A DNA stretch of 64,000 nt from Bradyrhizobium sp. Ai1a-2 (GTDB lineage: Bacteria > Pseudomonadota > Alphaproteobacteria > Rhizobiales > Xanthobacteraceae). A model generated the notes under the pieces. That model saw nothing but the letters and a program-made list of their open reading frames with translations. It ran no database searches and had not been told where the DNA came from. Made by a program: the position numbers and the translations under genes. Of the stretch, positions 43,652 to 52,203 are shown piece after piece. Every line of letters begins with the position of its first letter. The stretch's first letter is position 1. The stretch spans positions 128,911 through 192,910 of the forward strand of contig NZ_AUEZ01000006.1 of NCBI RefSeq assembly GCF_000426245.1, read 5' to 3'.

Positions 43652-44352
43652 GTGTCGCGGCGATCGGGATCATTTGCAAGGCGCCGCAGCCTGGCCGCGC
43701 AAAGACGAGGCTCGCGGCGGCCATTGGCGCGGTTGCGGCCTCAGAACTCTCGGCCTGCTTTCTGCGTGACGTGGCCGCGGCTATCGAGGCGGTCCCCGAG
43801 ACGCTCGGCAGCCGCGGGTATGGCGTCTATGCGCCCGCGGGAGTCGAACACATCATGCGGGAACTGCTTCCCGCAACGTTCGGGCTCATGCTGCAGGCTG
43901 GTGACGATCTAGGCGATGTGCTGTTCGGTGCCACACGCGATCTTCTGATCGATGGACATGACTGCGTCTTGCTCGTCAATGGCGACAGCCCAACCCTTCC
44001 TGCCCGTTTCCTGGCGCAGGCCATTGCAATCCTCCGCGAGCCAGGCGACCGAATGGTGCTCGGGCCGGCGAGCGATGGCGGATACTATCTTATCGGTTTG
44101 AAACACCCGCACAGGCAGCTGTTCACGCAAATTGCCTGGGGAACCGAAACTGTAGCTCGCAGCACCTGCAAGCGCGCCGCCGAAATCGGGCTTGCCACAA
44201 CGTTGCTTCCGGAATGGTATGATATCGACGACGCTGAAACGCTGGATTGGCTGAGGGACGAACTGGCCGGCAGTTCAACGCGCTTTCGTGGCGGTGGCTT
44301 TGCCCCGGCGAGCCGGGCCTTTCTCGAGGCCGCGCCGCAGACAGACTCATAA
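43648..44352 (+). CDS. DUF2064/TIGR04282-type nucleotidyl- or glycosyltransferase
   Basis: A 234-residue protein starting at GTG 43648. IGIICKAPQPGRAKTRLAAA is the signature opening of the DUF2064 family (rSAM/selenodomain-associated transferase 1), a GT-A fold related to CofC; VLLVNGDSPTLPARFLAQAI and LGPASDGGYYLIGL complete the pattern. Members occur with radical SAM proteins and GT2 enzymes, as here. The nucleotide-sugar or guanylyl substrate is unknown. It overlaps the 45-aa ORF and is followed 5 bp later by the GT-C gene. Confidence 0.85.
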   Translation: MSVAAIGIICKAPQPGRAKTRLAAAIGAVAASELSACFLRDVAAAIEAVPETLGSRGYGVYAPAGVEHIMRELLPATFGLMLQAGDDLGDVLFGATRDLLIDGHDCVLLVNGDSPTLPARFLAQAIAILREPGDRMVLGPASDGGYYLIGLKHPHRQLFTQIAWGTETVARSTCKRAAEIGLATTLLPEWYDIDDAETLDWLRDELAGSSTRFRGGGFAPASRAFLEAAPQTDS

Positions 44353-44357
44353 AGCCA

Positions 44358-45722
44358 ATGTCGGCGGCTGTTCCAAGTCAATTCGGTCGACTTGCGCGCT
44401 CCGCCAACAACGTGCCTCCGCTACACCTGTTGGCCGGCGTCGGTGCAGCGCTGCTCGCTCTGACTCTGGTGACACCCTTTGCCTTCGAGGCCTATGGCGA
44501 CAATGCTTTCATTGCTCTTGCCATCGCCGCAGGTCTGCTGACGATCGCAGCGACGCGCCTCGCCGAGCGCACGCCACCCGATCGCGCGCTATGGCTTATT
44601 TTTGGGGTTGGGATTGCGCTGAGAGTCTATGTGCTGTTGTTCGATCCACTTCTGTCGAGTGACATTTATCGCTATGTCTGGGATGGCAAGGTGCAGGCCG
44701 CCGGCATCAATCCCTATCGCTACATGCCGGCCGACGACGCGCTCGTATTACTGCGCGACGGGACGATCTTTCCCCACATCAACCGCGCTGATACGGCCGT
44801 CACCATCTATCCCCCGGTGGCGCAACTTTTCTTCCTCATAGTCACGCGGGTCGGTGAGAACGTGACTGTGATGCGTCTCGCGCTGCTGGGCTCCGAGGCA
44901 GTCAGCGTTACCCTGATCATGCTCCTGTTGCAGCGTATGAACCGCCCGGTGACGCGCGTGATCGCCTATCTCTGGCATCCGCTTCCATTGTGGGAGATTG
45001 CCAACAGCGGCCACATCGACGCGTTGATGGTTGCGCTGATGCTGTTCGGCCTGTGGATTGCCCTGACCGGCCATGCTCTCCGCGGAGCGGTCGTGATCAC
45101 ATTTTCCTTGCTGGTCAAGCCCTATGCGGCGCCGGTGCTCGCGGGGATCTGGCGCCCTTGGGATCCCAGAATGCCGCTCGTCGTGATCGCTACCGTCGCG
45201 CTCTGTTATCTTCCCTATCTGTCGGTCGGCTGGGATGTTCTCGGATTCCTGACCAAGGGCTATCTGACGGAAGAGGGGATCAGTGCCGGCAACGATCTCT
45301 GGCTGCTGTCGCTTTGGCGCCTTGTGTTTGGCGAGCATCAAGGTGATGTTGTCGTCTACATCGCACTGGCCGCGTTGGTCCTCTTGCTCAAGGGGTTCTC
45401 CGTGGCCCGCAGCTCTGACCGCGCTATCGCGTCAACGCTTGCCGACATCAACATGCTGTTACTCCTTACGCTCCTGTTGTTGTCGCCCAACTATCCCTGG
45501 TATTTTCTGATCATCACGCCGTTTGTCGCCCTGTGCGGATCCGCGCCGGCGTGGGTCGTTTCGATCGGAGCGGTCTTGTTGTCCGAACAGCTCGACTGGG
45601 ATTTCTACACTCCGAGAATGGTGACCAAATCGATTCTGTTCGGAGGCCTTTTGCTGGCTTGCGCGTTTACGGCCTGGAGGGCTCGCATGCAGCGGATTGC
45701 GGACACAGGGGCATCGCAATGA
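44358..45722 (+). CDS. Integral membrane GT-C glycosyltransferase (polyprenyl-phosphate mannosyltransferase-like)
   Basis: A 454-residue protein with about 11 membrane helices. The first periplasmic loop has the acidic motif of GT-C enzymes (LLSSDIYRYVWDGKVQAAGINPY, Asp-Ile-Tyr), followed by YPPVAQLFF and WEIANSGHIDALMVALML. Such enzymes use lipid-linked sugars on the periplasmic face. ATG 44358 lies 5 bp past the previous stop, and its own stop overlaps the ATG of the radical SAM gene. The likely sugar donor is a polyprenyl phosphate sugar made by the GT2 enzyme encoded two genes on. Confidence 0.85.
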   Translation: MSAAVPSQFGRLARSANNVPPLHLLAGVGAALLALTLVTPFAFEAYGDNAFIALAIAAGLLTIAATRLAERTPPDRALWLIFGVGIALRVYVLLFDPLLSSDIYRYVWDGKVQAAGINPYRYMPADDALVLLRDGTIFPHINRADTAVTIYPPVAQLFFLIVTRVGENVTVMRLALLGSEAVSVTLIMLLLQRMNRPVTRVIAYLWHPLPLWEIANSGHIDALMVALMLFGLWIALTGHALRGAVVITFSLLVKPYAAPVLAGIWRPWDPRMPLVVIATVALCYLPYLSVGWDVLGFLTKGYLTEEGISAGNDLWLLSLWRLVFGEHQGDVVVYIALAALVLLLKGFSVARSSDRAIASTLADINMLLLLTLLLLSPNYPWYFLIITPFVALCGSAPAWVVSIGAVLLSEQLDWDFYTPRMVTKSILFGGLLLACAFTAWRARMQRIADTGASQ

Positions 45723-46798
45723 GCCGCTCCGGTGAAGCACAGGACGCTCGCGCGCCGTTCGATCCGCGCCGATATCACGAGTCAGTCGCGGGCGAGCGCA
45801 CCGAAGTTGCCCAGCGGCCACCGGTCTGCCTTTATCTGGAAGTCACCAACCGCTGCAACCTGCTGTGCACCACCTGTCCTCGTACCTACGAGGAGCTCGA
45901 GCCGCCGGCAGACATGAGCTGGGACCTGTTCACGTCGATCGTGGACCAGGCTCCTGGCCTCTCGCGCGCGGTGCTGCACGGCGTCGGCGAGCCGATGCTG
46001 GTTGCGAACCTGCCCCGGATGGTCCGGTACCTGAAGGACCGCGGCGTTTACGTCCTGTTCAACACCAATGGAACGGTGCTCAGCGAGCGCAACGGCCGTG
46101 CGCTGATCGACGCCGGGCTTGATGAACTGCGTGTGTCGCTCGACGCATCAGATCGCGAGAGCTTCAAGGCGATCCGCGGCAGGGACTATTTCGGCCGCAT
46201 CATCCGCAATGTGCGTGCATTTCGCGAGCTGCAGGAGCGGGAGGGGCACACCAGGCCACAGGTTTCTGTTTGGCTTACCGGCCTGAAAGAGACTGTCGAG
46301 CAACTGCCGGCATTTGTGAAAGTTGCAGCGGAGATCGGCATCAAAGAAGTCTATCTGCAACGGCTCGTATTCTTCACCAAATCCGCCATTGGCATGGCGC
46401 GGCCGGATCAAACCCTGTTCGAGCGCCTGACGCAGGAAGAAGCGGCCTATTTGAAGGAGGCCGAGGATCTGGCGCGGTCCCTCGGCGTGACCTTCAGCGC
46501 GTCGGGCGCAGCAACCGAACCGGGATTGAGCCTGAAGGGTGGCGGCCATGGATCACCCTGGTCGCTCTGCCGGCGGCCGTGGTCGCTGATGTATTTCACC
46601 GCCAATGGCCGCGCCTTGCCGTGCTGTATCGCGCCGTTTTCGCAGCATGGCTACGACAACTATACGCTTGGCCATGCCGGGCGGCAGTCCTTGCACGATA
46701 TCTGGAACGGACCCGCGTACCGGGACTTTCGGGCGGCCCTCCTGTCAGACAATCCGCCCAAGAGCTGCGCCAATTGCGGCCTGCGCTGGAGCTTATGA
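45719..46798 (+). CDS. Radical SAM/SPASM-like protein
   Basis: A 359-residue radical SAM enzyme with Cys46-X3-Cys50-X2-Cys53 (NRCNLLCTTCPR), the GEP motif in HGVGEPMLV and a C-terminal Cys group (SLCRRPW, LPCCIAPFS, KSCANCGLRWSL) able to hold an auxiliary Fe-S cluster. ATG 45719 overlaps the previous stop by 4 bp, and its TGA overlaps the next ATG. The domain make-up is that of peptide- or aminoglycoside-modifying enzymes, but no precursor peptide is obvious nearby except possibly the 45-aa ORF. Confidence 0.85.
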   Translation: MSRSGEAQDARAPFDPRRYHESVAGERTEVAQRPPVCLYLEVTNRCNLLCTTCPRTYEELEPPADMSWDLFTSIVDQAPGLSRAVLHGVGEPMLVANLPRMVRYLKDRGVYVLFNTNGTVLSERNGRALIDAGLDELRVSLDASDRESFKAIRGRDYFGRIIRNVRAFRELQEREGHTRPQVSVWLTGLKETVEQLPAFVKVAAEIGIKEVYLQRLVFFTKSAIGMARPDQTLFERLTQEEAAYLKEAEDLARSLGVTFSASGAATEPGLSLKGGGHGSPWSLCRRPWSLMYFTANGRALPCCIAPFSQHGYDNYTLGHAGRQSLHDIWNGPAYRDFRAALLSDNPPKSCANCGLRWSL

Positions 46799-47550
46799 GC
46801 GAGGTGAGCCAAGAGATCGGTGGGAAGCGGCCTGCGTCGTGCCAACCGTTCGTCGTTTCAGCGATCATTCCATGCCTCGACGAGGAAACGGCGATCGGCC
46901 AGGTCGTAGCCGCGGTGCTGGGACAGAGCGTCAGTGAAGTGATCGTCGTCGACGGGGGCTCGCGGGACCGCACGGCGGAGCGGGCGCGGGCCGCCGGAGC
47001 TCGCGTGATTGTCGAGTCACGACGCGGCTACGGTCGCGCCATCCAGGCAGGCATCGCCGCTGCGCGCGATGACGCCGACATTCTGCTCTTCCTCGACGGC
47101 GACGGCAGTGACCCTGCGGAGTTCATCTCTGATCTCGTCTCGCCGATCGCCACTGGGCAGGCCGTCTTCGTTCTCGGCTCGCGCGTTCGTGGTTCGCGTG
47201 AGCCCGGCAGCTTGGCGCCGCAGCAGGTCGTTGCGGCCCATGTCGGCAGGCTGCTGCTGCGGCTTGTCTATGGCGCGAGCTTCACCGATCTGTCGCCGTT
47301 TCGCGCCATCCGGCGCGATGAGCTCAGACGTCTCGGCATGAAGGAGGAAACCTATGGCTGGAACCTGGAAATGCTGATGCGCGTCGCCGCCGCCCATTTA
47401 CCGGCATTGGAGATCGCCGTCGGGCAGCGGCGCCGGATCGGCGGGGTATCGAAGGTTTCCGGTAATCCCATCGCAGGCGTCAAGGCGGCGTGGTCCATTT
47501 CCGCGACATTCGTTCGCCTCGCGTTTGAGCTCCGAACTCAGGAAAGGTGA
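46795..47550 (+). CDS. Family 2 glycosyltransferase (DPM1/UgtP-like)
   Basis: A 251-residue cytoplasmic GT-A enzyme. VSAIIPCLDEETAIGQVV, VIVVDGGSRDRT and the metal-binding LFLDGDGSDPAEF (Asp101-X-Asp103) identify GT2; LSPFRAIRRDELRRLGMKEE and GWNLEMLMRVAA are the acceptor-side motifs of polyprenyl-phosphate sugar synthases. There is no C-terminal membrane segment. ATG overlaps the previous stop by 4 bp. It ends immediately beside the convergent methyltransferase gene, with no gap between the stop codons. Confidence 0.88.
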   Translation: MSEVSQEIGGKRPASCQPFVVSAIIPCLDEETAIGQVVAAVLGQSVSEVIVVDGGSRDRTAERARAAGARVIVESRRGYGRAIQAGIAAARDDADILLFLDGDGSDPAEFISDLVSPIATGQAVFVLGSRVRGSREPGSLAPQQVVAAHVGRLLLRLVYGASFTDLSPFRAIRRDELRRLGMKEETYGWNLEMLMRVAAAHLPALEIAVGQRRRIGGVSKVSGNPIAGVKAAWSISATFVRLAFELRTQER

Positions 47551-48294
47551 TCAGCGAGCGCCGGCACGATTCCCACAAGCAACAATGTCCCTAGGAGATT
47601 TTCGACTTCCGTCCTCAGGTGGAGAAAACACCGCGAGGTATCCACCATCGCCTGCGAGCTGATAGGTGGCGATCTCGCGATAGCCGACGGTGGCAAGTTC
47701 GCAGCGCAACAGCTCAATTGGCGTGCCATGCTCTGACGTTGGGCGCTCGAGGTCGACAATTCCGAGCCGCGCACCCTGCTTCAAAGCGGGCGCTAGATTG
47801 TAGAGGAAGGCGTAGGGCTGAGCTATCTCGTGATACATGTGCACGAGGATGGCGGCGTCGAGAAAGGACGCAGGCAGGCGCGGGTCATGCGGTTTGCCCA
47901 GTGCGAAGATGACGTTGGTCAGCTTCAGGCGTTGCGTTCGCTTGGCGAGCTCGACGAGGTAATTTCGGGTTACGTCCTGGGCGATGACCGAGCCGGTGGG
48001 ACCGACGAGCGGCGAGAGACGGACCGTGTGGTAGCCGCTACCGGCACCGACGTCGCCAACCGTCATGCCTGGCTTAAGTTCAAGAAGCCGGGCGATCTCG
48101 CCGGCCTCGTTCAGGGAGTCGCGGTGCTCCTCGGAAGCGCGGGTAGGGCCGACGATCTGCGCAACCGGACGCCGAGGCGAGGGAAACTCTTTTGCAGGGG
48201 CTCCAGGCGGAGCCAGATAACCAATGTCGGCGGCATATGCGCAAGTTGCACCCAGTCCCACAAACAGCATCACTGCGCGGGCCAGTGCCATCAT
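47551..48294 (-). CDS. Exported class I SAM-dependent methyltransferase-like protein
   Basis: A 247-residue protein with an apparent signal peptide (MMALARAVMLFVGLGATCAY, cleavage near AYAAD) followed by a Rossmann methyltransferase domain: motif I VGDVGAGSGYHTVRLSPLVG (residues 78-97) and later DAAILVHMYHEIAQP and LGIVDLERP. A periplasmic methyltransferase is puzzling because SAM is cytoplasmic; similar proteins are common in proteobacteria and unexplained. GAGAGACG precedes the ATG at 48294. It abuts the GT2 gene tail to tail. Confidence 0.82.
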   Translation of the reverse strand: MMALARAVMLFVGLGATCAYAADIGYLAPPGAPAKEFPSPRRPVAQIVGPTRASEEHRDSLNEAGEIARLLELKPGMTVGDVGAGSGYHTVRLSPLVGPTGSVIAQDVTRNYLVELAKRTQRLKLTNVIFALGKPHDPRLPASFLDAAILVHMYHEIAQPYAFLYNLAPALKQGARLGIVDLERPTSEHGTPIELLRCELATVGYREIATYQLAGDGGYLAVFSPPEDGSRKSPRDIVACGNRAGAR

Positions 48295-48315
48295 GTTCGT
48301 CTCTCATCTTTGTTT

Positions 48316-48364
48316 GAGCATGATCTTTTCGGACAACCGGTTTCCACTTTTCCGGATCATGCTC
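48316..48364. repeat. GAGCATGATC intergenic palindrome, full copy
   Basis: GAGCATGATCTTTTCGGA at one end and TCCGGATCATGCTC at the other are inverted relatives, with CAACCGGTTTCCACTTT between. It matches 15938-15985 almost throughout. It reaches the last stop-codon bases of the DoxX gene and may act as its terminator. Confidence 0.85.
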
Positions 48365-49020
48365 TAACCCGCGATGTTGAAGAACCAGCCGACAAGCCCC
48401 TTCCCGTCGCGCACGGCAGGGTTGTTGCGACGCAACCAGGCATCAAGGCCGAGACTGCGGCCGGCCCCCTCGATTGCAAACAGGAACATCAGCAGGGCCA
48501 GGAACATGTACGTCCACGGCCACTCGGACGAATTGCCGTAAAGGCCGAGCCAGAGCTGCAACACATAGGCGATGGCCAACACGCTCACGAATCGCACCGC
48601 AAGCCCGAGCATCATCGACGCGGCGAACACCAGTTCGGCAAGAAAGACGATCGGTCCGAAGATCGTCATGTGAGGCAACACGACGTCCTTGACAAAGGTG
48701 CGGTGAAATTCGAACGCCGCGCTGGTCGATTCCTGTTCGGTCCAGTATTGCAGACCGTCGGACACCGGCAGCGGCAGTTTCCACAACATTCCCTGAAACC
48801 ACATGCAGCCGATCAGGACTCGAACCAGCCAGATTCCAAGGTGCCGGCCGGAACGTTGCTCCGAGTCTTCCCGTAAATTCTGCAAGGCCACTGCAATGCT
48901 GGCGATCAGCAGCACCCAGAACAGCGCCAGGATCAGAAAGCCCCAGTTTCCTAGACGGAGATAATCACCGGTCGTCGCGGTCAGGAATTGCCACGTATTG
49001 GTGAAGGGATTGTTGGGCAT
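48364..49020 (-). CDS. DoxX-family membrane protein
   Basis: A 218-residue inner-membrane protein with four main helices (about 22-45, 62-80, 118-142, 146-190). The pattern LVRVLIGCMWFQGMLWKLPL, FGPIVFLAELVFAASMMLGL and YMFLALLMFLFAIEGAGRSL fits the DoxX/DoxD group. GGAG lies nine bases before the ATG at 49020. DoxX relatives take part in thiol or quinone redox chemistry; the substrate here is unknown. It is the upstream neighbour of the exported methyltransferase on the same strand. Confidence 0.8.
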   Translation of the reverse strand: MPNNPFTNTWQFLTATTGDYLRLGNWGFLILALFWVLLIASIAVALQNLREDSEQRSGRHLGIWLVRVLIGCMWFQGMLWKLPLPVSDGLQYWTEQESTSAAFEFHRTFVKDVVLPHMTIFGPIVFLAELVFAASMMLGLAVRFVSVLAIAYVLQLWLGLYGNSSEWPWTYMFLALLMFLFAIEGAGRSLGLDAWLRRNNPAVRDGKGLVGWFFNIAG

Positions 49021-49054
49021 AAGCGGGTGCTCCAGAGACTTGAATACACTCTAC

Positions 49055-49097
49055 GTAAGGCGCACCACCACGCGAGCGGTCGAAAGGCGCGCCTTAC
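49055..49097. promoter_or_regulatory. Inverted repeat upstream of the DoxX gene
   Basis: GTAAGGCGC (49055-49063) and GCGCCTTAC (49089-49097) are perfect inverted arms 25 bp apart, 35 bp upstream of the DoxX start. It could be a regulator site or a hairpin. Confidence 0.4.
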
Positions 49098-49233
49098 CTA
49101 GGCTATTACGCGGCAGAACATGCAATCATTACGCTGAAGATCGCCGGCCTCGAATGCTCCGCCAGCGACTGGATCGAGAACCAGCACGACTGTGAAACAC
49201 ACAATCAGTCGATCGAACCAACCTCTCCGATGT

Positions 49234-49983
49234 TCATTGCGCGTTGATCCAGTTTTCCGATCCCGTCAGCTTGACCGACACATCCGTAAACGAAAGCTGC
49301 ATGGGCTTTCCGTCGAGCGTCCCGCGGTGATCTGTTGAGATCAGGAGTGGGCCAGCCTTCTTGTAGCCCGCCCACGTCGCGATCACGAGTTTGGGCGGCC
49401 TGTTTCCGCCGCGGTGGTAGGCAATCTCCTTGATCTGCTTGTCTGGGCCAACGTACAGATCCCAGGTGTCGCCGCGGTCGTAGCCACCCTCCGAAGGATA
49501 TTTGACTACGAGCCGTTCAGCGGAAGCGTCACCCAGCGGTAGTTTCTGCGTGCCCTCATCGGTCAGAGCGGGGCCGTCCCATACGACGTGGAACGGGAGG
49601 ATCAACCAATATTGATCATTCATGAATGCCGGATCGATTTCGTTCTTTACGGCATCGCTTTGGCTGCTGAGCTGCGAGCGCTGATAGGTCGCCTTGACCG
49701 GGTTGCCTTCCTTGTCTTTCCCCTCGTAGGAGACCGTATCAGTCTTCGGACTCCACTCCCATCTGCGAGTCAGTTTGACACCAGGCAATTCCGCATTCCA
49801 GGTGTAGCGGATCGCCTCGATTTGCCCAAACGAATCAATGCCGTAGGTCTTTGCCATTTGTTCGGCCAGCGGTGGGGGCTGTTGCGCGCGCGAAGTCGCA
49901 GGGAGGATCAACAGCAGGCTGAAGGCGAAAAGGCGGATCACATCGATGCGGCTCGTTCCTCTGCGGGCCTGAGTGTTGCTCAT
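49234..49983 (-). CDS. Secreted hypothetical protein
   Basis: A 249-residue protein with a signal peptide (positive RRGTSRIDVIR, hydrophobic LFAFSLLLILPA, cleavage near SRAQ). The mature part is beta-rich with repeated WEWSPKTDTVSYEGKDKEG, WDLYVGPDKQIKEIAYHRGG and ATWAGYKKAGPLLISTDHRG, which suggests an outer-membrane or periplasmic barrel/LolA-like fold. AAGGAG precedes the ATG at 49983. I do not recognise a named family. No clear operon partner. Confidence 0.75.
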   Translation of the reverse strand: MSNTQARRGTSRIDVIRLFAFSLLLILPATSRAQQPPPLAEQMAKTYGIDSFGQIEAIRYTWNAELPGVKLTRRWEWSPKTDTVSYEGKDKEGNPVKATYQRSQLSSQSDAVKNEIDPAFMNDQYWLILPFHVVWDGPALTDEGTQKLPLGDASAERLVVKYPSEGGYDRGDTWDLYVGPDKQIKEIAYHRGGNRPPKLVIATWAGYKKAGPLLISTDHRGTLDGKPMQLSFTDVSVKLTGSENWINAQ

Positions 49984-50176
49984 GGCGAGCTCCTTAGTTT
50001 GGTGCAGTTGCGTTGACCGAACTGAGGCCGCCCAGAATACCGGAAATTGCGCGTTCTGTACTGTTGGAGGTTGCTGCTACGGCCAGCAGCCGCAATCGCA
50101 TCCTCGCGGGACTTCATCGTCCGTCAAATGCGTGTCGACGATAATCGGAGTTTGCCAGCCAGCGATTAGTCAGCTG

Positions 50177-51190
50177 TCAAAACGTCTCGGTAATCTTGCT
50201 CAGGCGAGGGGGACGATCCGGGTCAAATCCGCAGGCGCGCGCCGTCTGTTCGATCATCCGATAGGCTGGAACGAGCATGGTGATCGGGTCGGTGGCGGGG
50301 TCATCCTCGGCCAGCCAGGGCAGCGAGCCATGCGGTCCGCCGCACAGATGCAGCGCGATCTTTTGCTCGCGCAATTCTTCTGCCAGCGCGTCTACCGTGG
50401 CCGCCGTTTCATCCATGAGCCGCATCATGACAACCGGCGTGCGCGATGATAACGCGGCCCGCGGCCCATGCTGCAGCTCGGCGGCGCTCAGACCCATGGA
50501 AGGCAGGCGCAGGATTTCCGAAAGTTTGAGCGCGATCTCCCGCGCCGAGCCGAGGCCCAGGCCCCGCGAAGCCACAAACACAGCAGACGCTTTGGCGAGA
50601 TCATCGGCAATCTCCGACCAGTCGAGTGCCAGCGCGCGGTGCAGGCGCTCGGGCAGCCTGTCGAGGGCTGACTGCAGCGCACGATCTTCCGCCAGCTCGG
50701 CAACGAGTCCGGCGCTAGCAGCCATCGAGCCGATCACCGTCTTGGTCGCCGCTACGGAGTGCTCTCTGCCGGCCTCGATCGGAATGACGAACTCCGCTTC
50801 GTCAACCACCGGCGACGACGTCGCATTGACGATGGCGATGGTGCGGGCGCCCGCTGATCGCGCCGACCTGGTCGCCGCGATAAGATCCGGGCTGCGCCCG
50901 GATTGCGAGATCACGACGAACAGCGCATCGCGCAGCATCAAGGGCGTGCGAAATGCCGTGACCACCGAAGGAGCGCTGGCTGAAACGGGAAGGCGTAGCC
51001 GCGTCTCGACAAGGTATCTCAAGTAGACCCCGGCATGCCCGGAGCTTCCCCGGCCGCACACGACGCACAGGGGGGCGGAGCCAATCCCAATTCGCTGTGC
51101 GATGTCGCGGGTGGCGTGGCGGTTACGAACAATTTTGGCGACAACATCCGCGCTTTCCGCGATTTCGCTCGCCATCGCGGATGTTGTCAC
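50177..51190 (-). CDS. SIS-domain glucosamine-6-phosphate deaminase/isomerase (NagB-II/AgaS type)
   Basis: A 337-residue protein with two SIS domains (CVVCGRGSSGHAGVYLRYLV and VISQSGRSPDLIAATRSARS in the first; VFVASRGLGLGSAREIALKL with AELQHGPRAAL in the second), like the isomerase half of GlmS without the glutaminase domain. In place beside murQ and an amino-sugar kinase it most likely deaminates glucosamine-6-phosphate to fructose-6-phosphate. It starts with GTG at 51188-51190, overlapping the murQ stop by 4 bp. Confidence 0.85.
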   Translation of the reverse strand: MTTSAMASEIAESADVVAKIVRNRHATRDIAQRIGIGSAPLCVVCGRGSSGHAGVYLRYLVETRLRLPVSASAPSVVTAFRTPLMLRDALFVVISQSGRSPDLIAATRSARSAGARTIAIVNATSSPVVDEAEFVIPIEAGREHSVAATKTVIGSMAASAGLVAELAEDRALQSALDRLPERLHRALALDWSEIADDLAKASAVFVASRGLGLGSAREIALKLSEILRLPSMGLSAAELQHGPRAALSSRTPVVMMRLMDETAATVDALAEELREQKIALHLCGGPHGSLPWLAEDDPATDPITMLVPAYRMIEQTARACGFDPDRPPRLSKITETF

Positions 51191-52203
51191 GGCTCAACCG
51201 CTCCGCCTTGCTTGCGGGTTGCCGCTTCCTTGGGATGTCGGTCACGATCCTTGTCACGACCCTTGTCATGATCCTTGGCGAGTTCGGCAAACACGCGCCG
51301 GAGGTTGCCGTCACAGTTTTTCAGAATGGTCTCGGCACCGACCCTGTCGACACCCAAAGCCAGAAGGCATGCCGTCTTGATGTCTCCCTCGGCCTGCTCA
51401 AGCGAGCGTGCCGCGTGCGATGGATCGCAGTGCGCGATTTGCGCCACCATGGCCTCGGCGCGCCGCTTCAGCTTGGCATTGGTCGGCTGCATGTTCACCA
51501 TCATGCCGCGATACACCCGGCCAAGGCGCAGCATGATCCCTGAGGAGATCAGGTTCAGCACGACCTTCTGCGCGGTGCCCGCCTTCATCCGCGTGGAGCC
51601 GGCGATCAGCTCTCGGCCGGTCTCGATCAGGATCGGAAACTTTGCCGATGCCAGCAGTGCGGTGCCGGGATTGTTGGCGACACCGATCGTCACCGCGCCG
51701 AAAGAGCCTGCCTGCTGCAGTGCAGCGACCGTGAATGGTGTTGTCCCGCTGGCGGCAACGGCGATCACCACATCGTGCGGTGTGAGCCGCGCAGCGTTGA
51801 TCTGCGCAACTGCATTATCGACATCGTCCTCCGCGCCCTCGACGCTGGTGACGAACGCGCTGTCTCCGCCGGCGACGATGAAGCGGACGCGCTCGTTGGG
51901 CCAGGCGAAGGTCGGCATCAGCTCGGCGCCGTCCTGGACCGCCACGCGGCCCGAGGTGCCGGCGCCGACATACACAAGGCGTCCCTGATCGCCCAGCGCT
52001 GCCTTGCCCGCTTCGGTCGCCGCAGTGATCGCGGGAAGGGCATGGCCGATCGCCGCAACTGCCGCAAGCTGGCCTTCCCACATCGCTTCCATCGCTGACG
52101 TCAGCGGCCATGCATCAAGATCGGCAAAGCGGGGATCGACTTCTTCGGTGGCCATATAATTGATCCATGCGCCATCAAACGCGGAACTTTGAAGCTTGTT
52201 CAT
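51187..52203 (-). CDS. murQ: N-acetylmuramic acid 6-phosphate etherase MurQ
   Basis: A 338-residue SIS-fold etherase that splits MurNAc-6-P into GlcNAc-6-P and lactate in cell-wall recycling. LVYVGAGTSGRVAVQDGAEL, FIVAGGDSAFVTSVEGAEDD and ELIAGSTRMKAGTAQKVVLN are signature stretches. I start at ATG 52203 (MNKLQSS), which overlaps the kinase gene's 3' end by 29 bp; the longer frame lacks support. The C terminus carries an odd charged tail encoded by three 12-bp repeats (51241-51276). Confidence 0.93.
   Translation of the reverse strand: MNKLQSSAFDGAWINYMATEEVDPRFADLDAWPLTSAMEAMWEGQLAAVAAIGHALPAITAATEAGKAALGDQGRLVYVGAGTSGRVAVQDGAELMPTFAWPNERVRFIVAGGDSAFVTSVEGAEDDVDNAVAQINAARLTPHDVVIAVAASGTTPFTVAALQQAGSFGAVTIGVANNPGTALLASAKFPILIETGRELIAGSTRMKAGTAQKVVLNLISSGIMLRLGRVYRGMMVNMQPTNAKLKRRAEAMVAQIAHCDPSHAARSLEQAEGDIKTACLLALGVDRVGAETILKNCDGNLRRVFAELAKDHDKGRDKDRDRHPKEAATRKQGGAVEP
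51241..51276. repeat. Three tandem 12-bp repeats inside the murQ 3' end
   Basis: GTCACGATCCTT, GTCACGACCCTT and GTCATGATCCTT follow one another without gaps. In the murQ frame they encode a Lys/Asp/Arg/His-rich stretch (KDHDKGRDKDRD) near the C terminus. Being in-frame, copy changes would lengthen or shorten the tail by four residues. Confidence 0.85.

Noticed and set aside
43648..47550. Selenoneine or arsenosugar biosynthesis cluster
   Set aside because: The DUF2064 and GT2 proteins recall those clusters, but no SenA-like, ArsM, ArsS or selenophosphate genes are present, and the GT-C gene does not fit.
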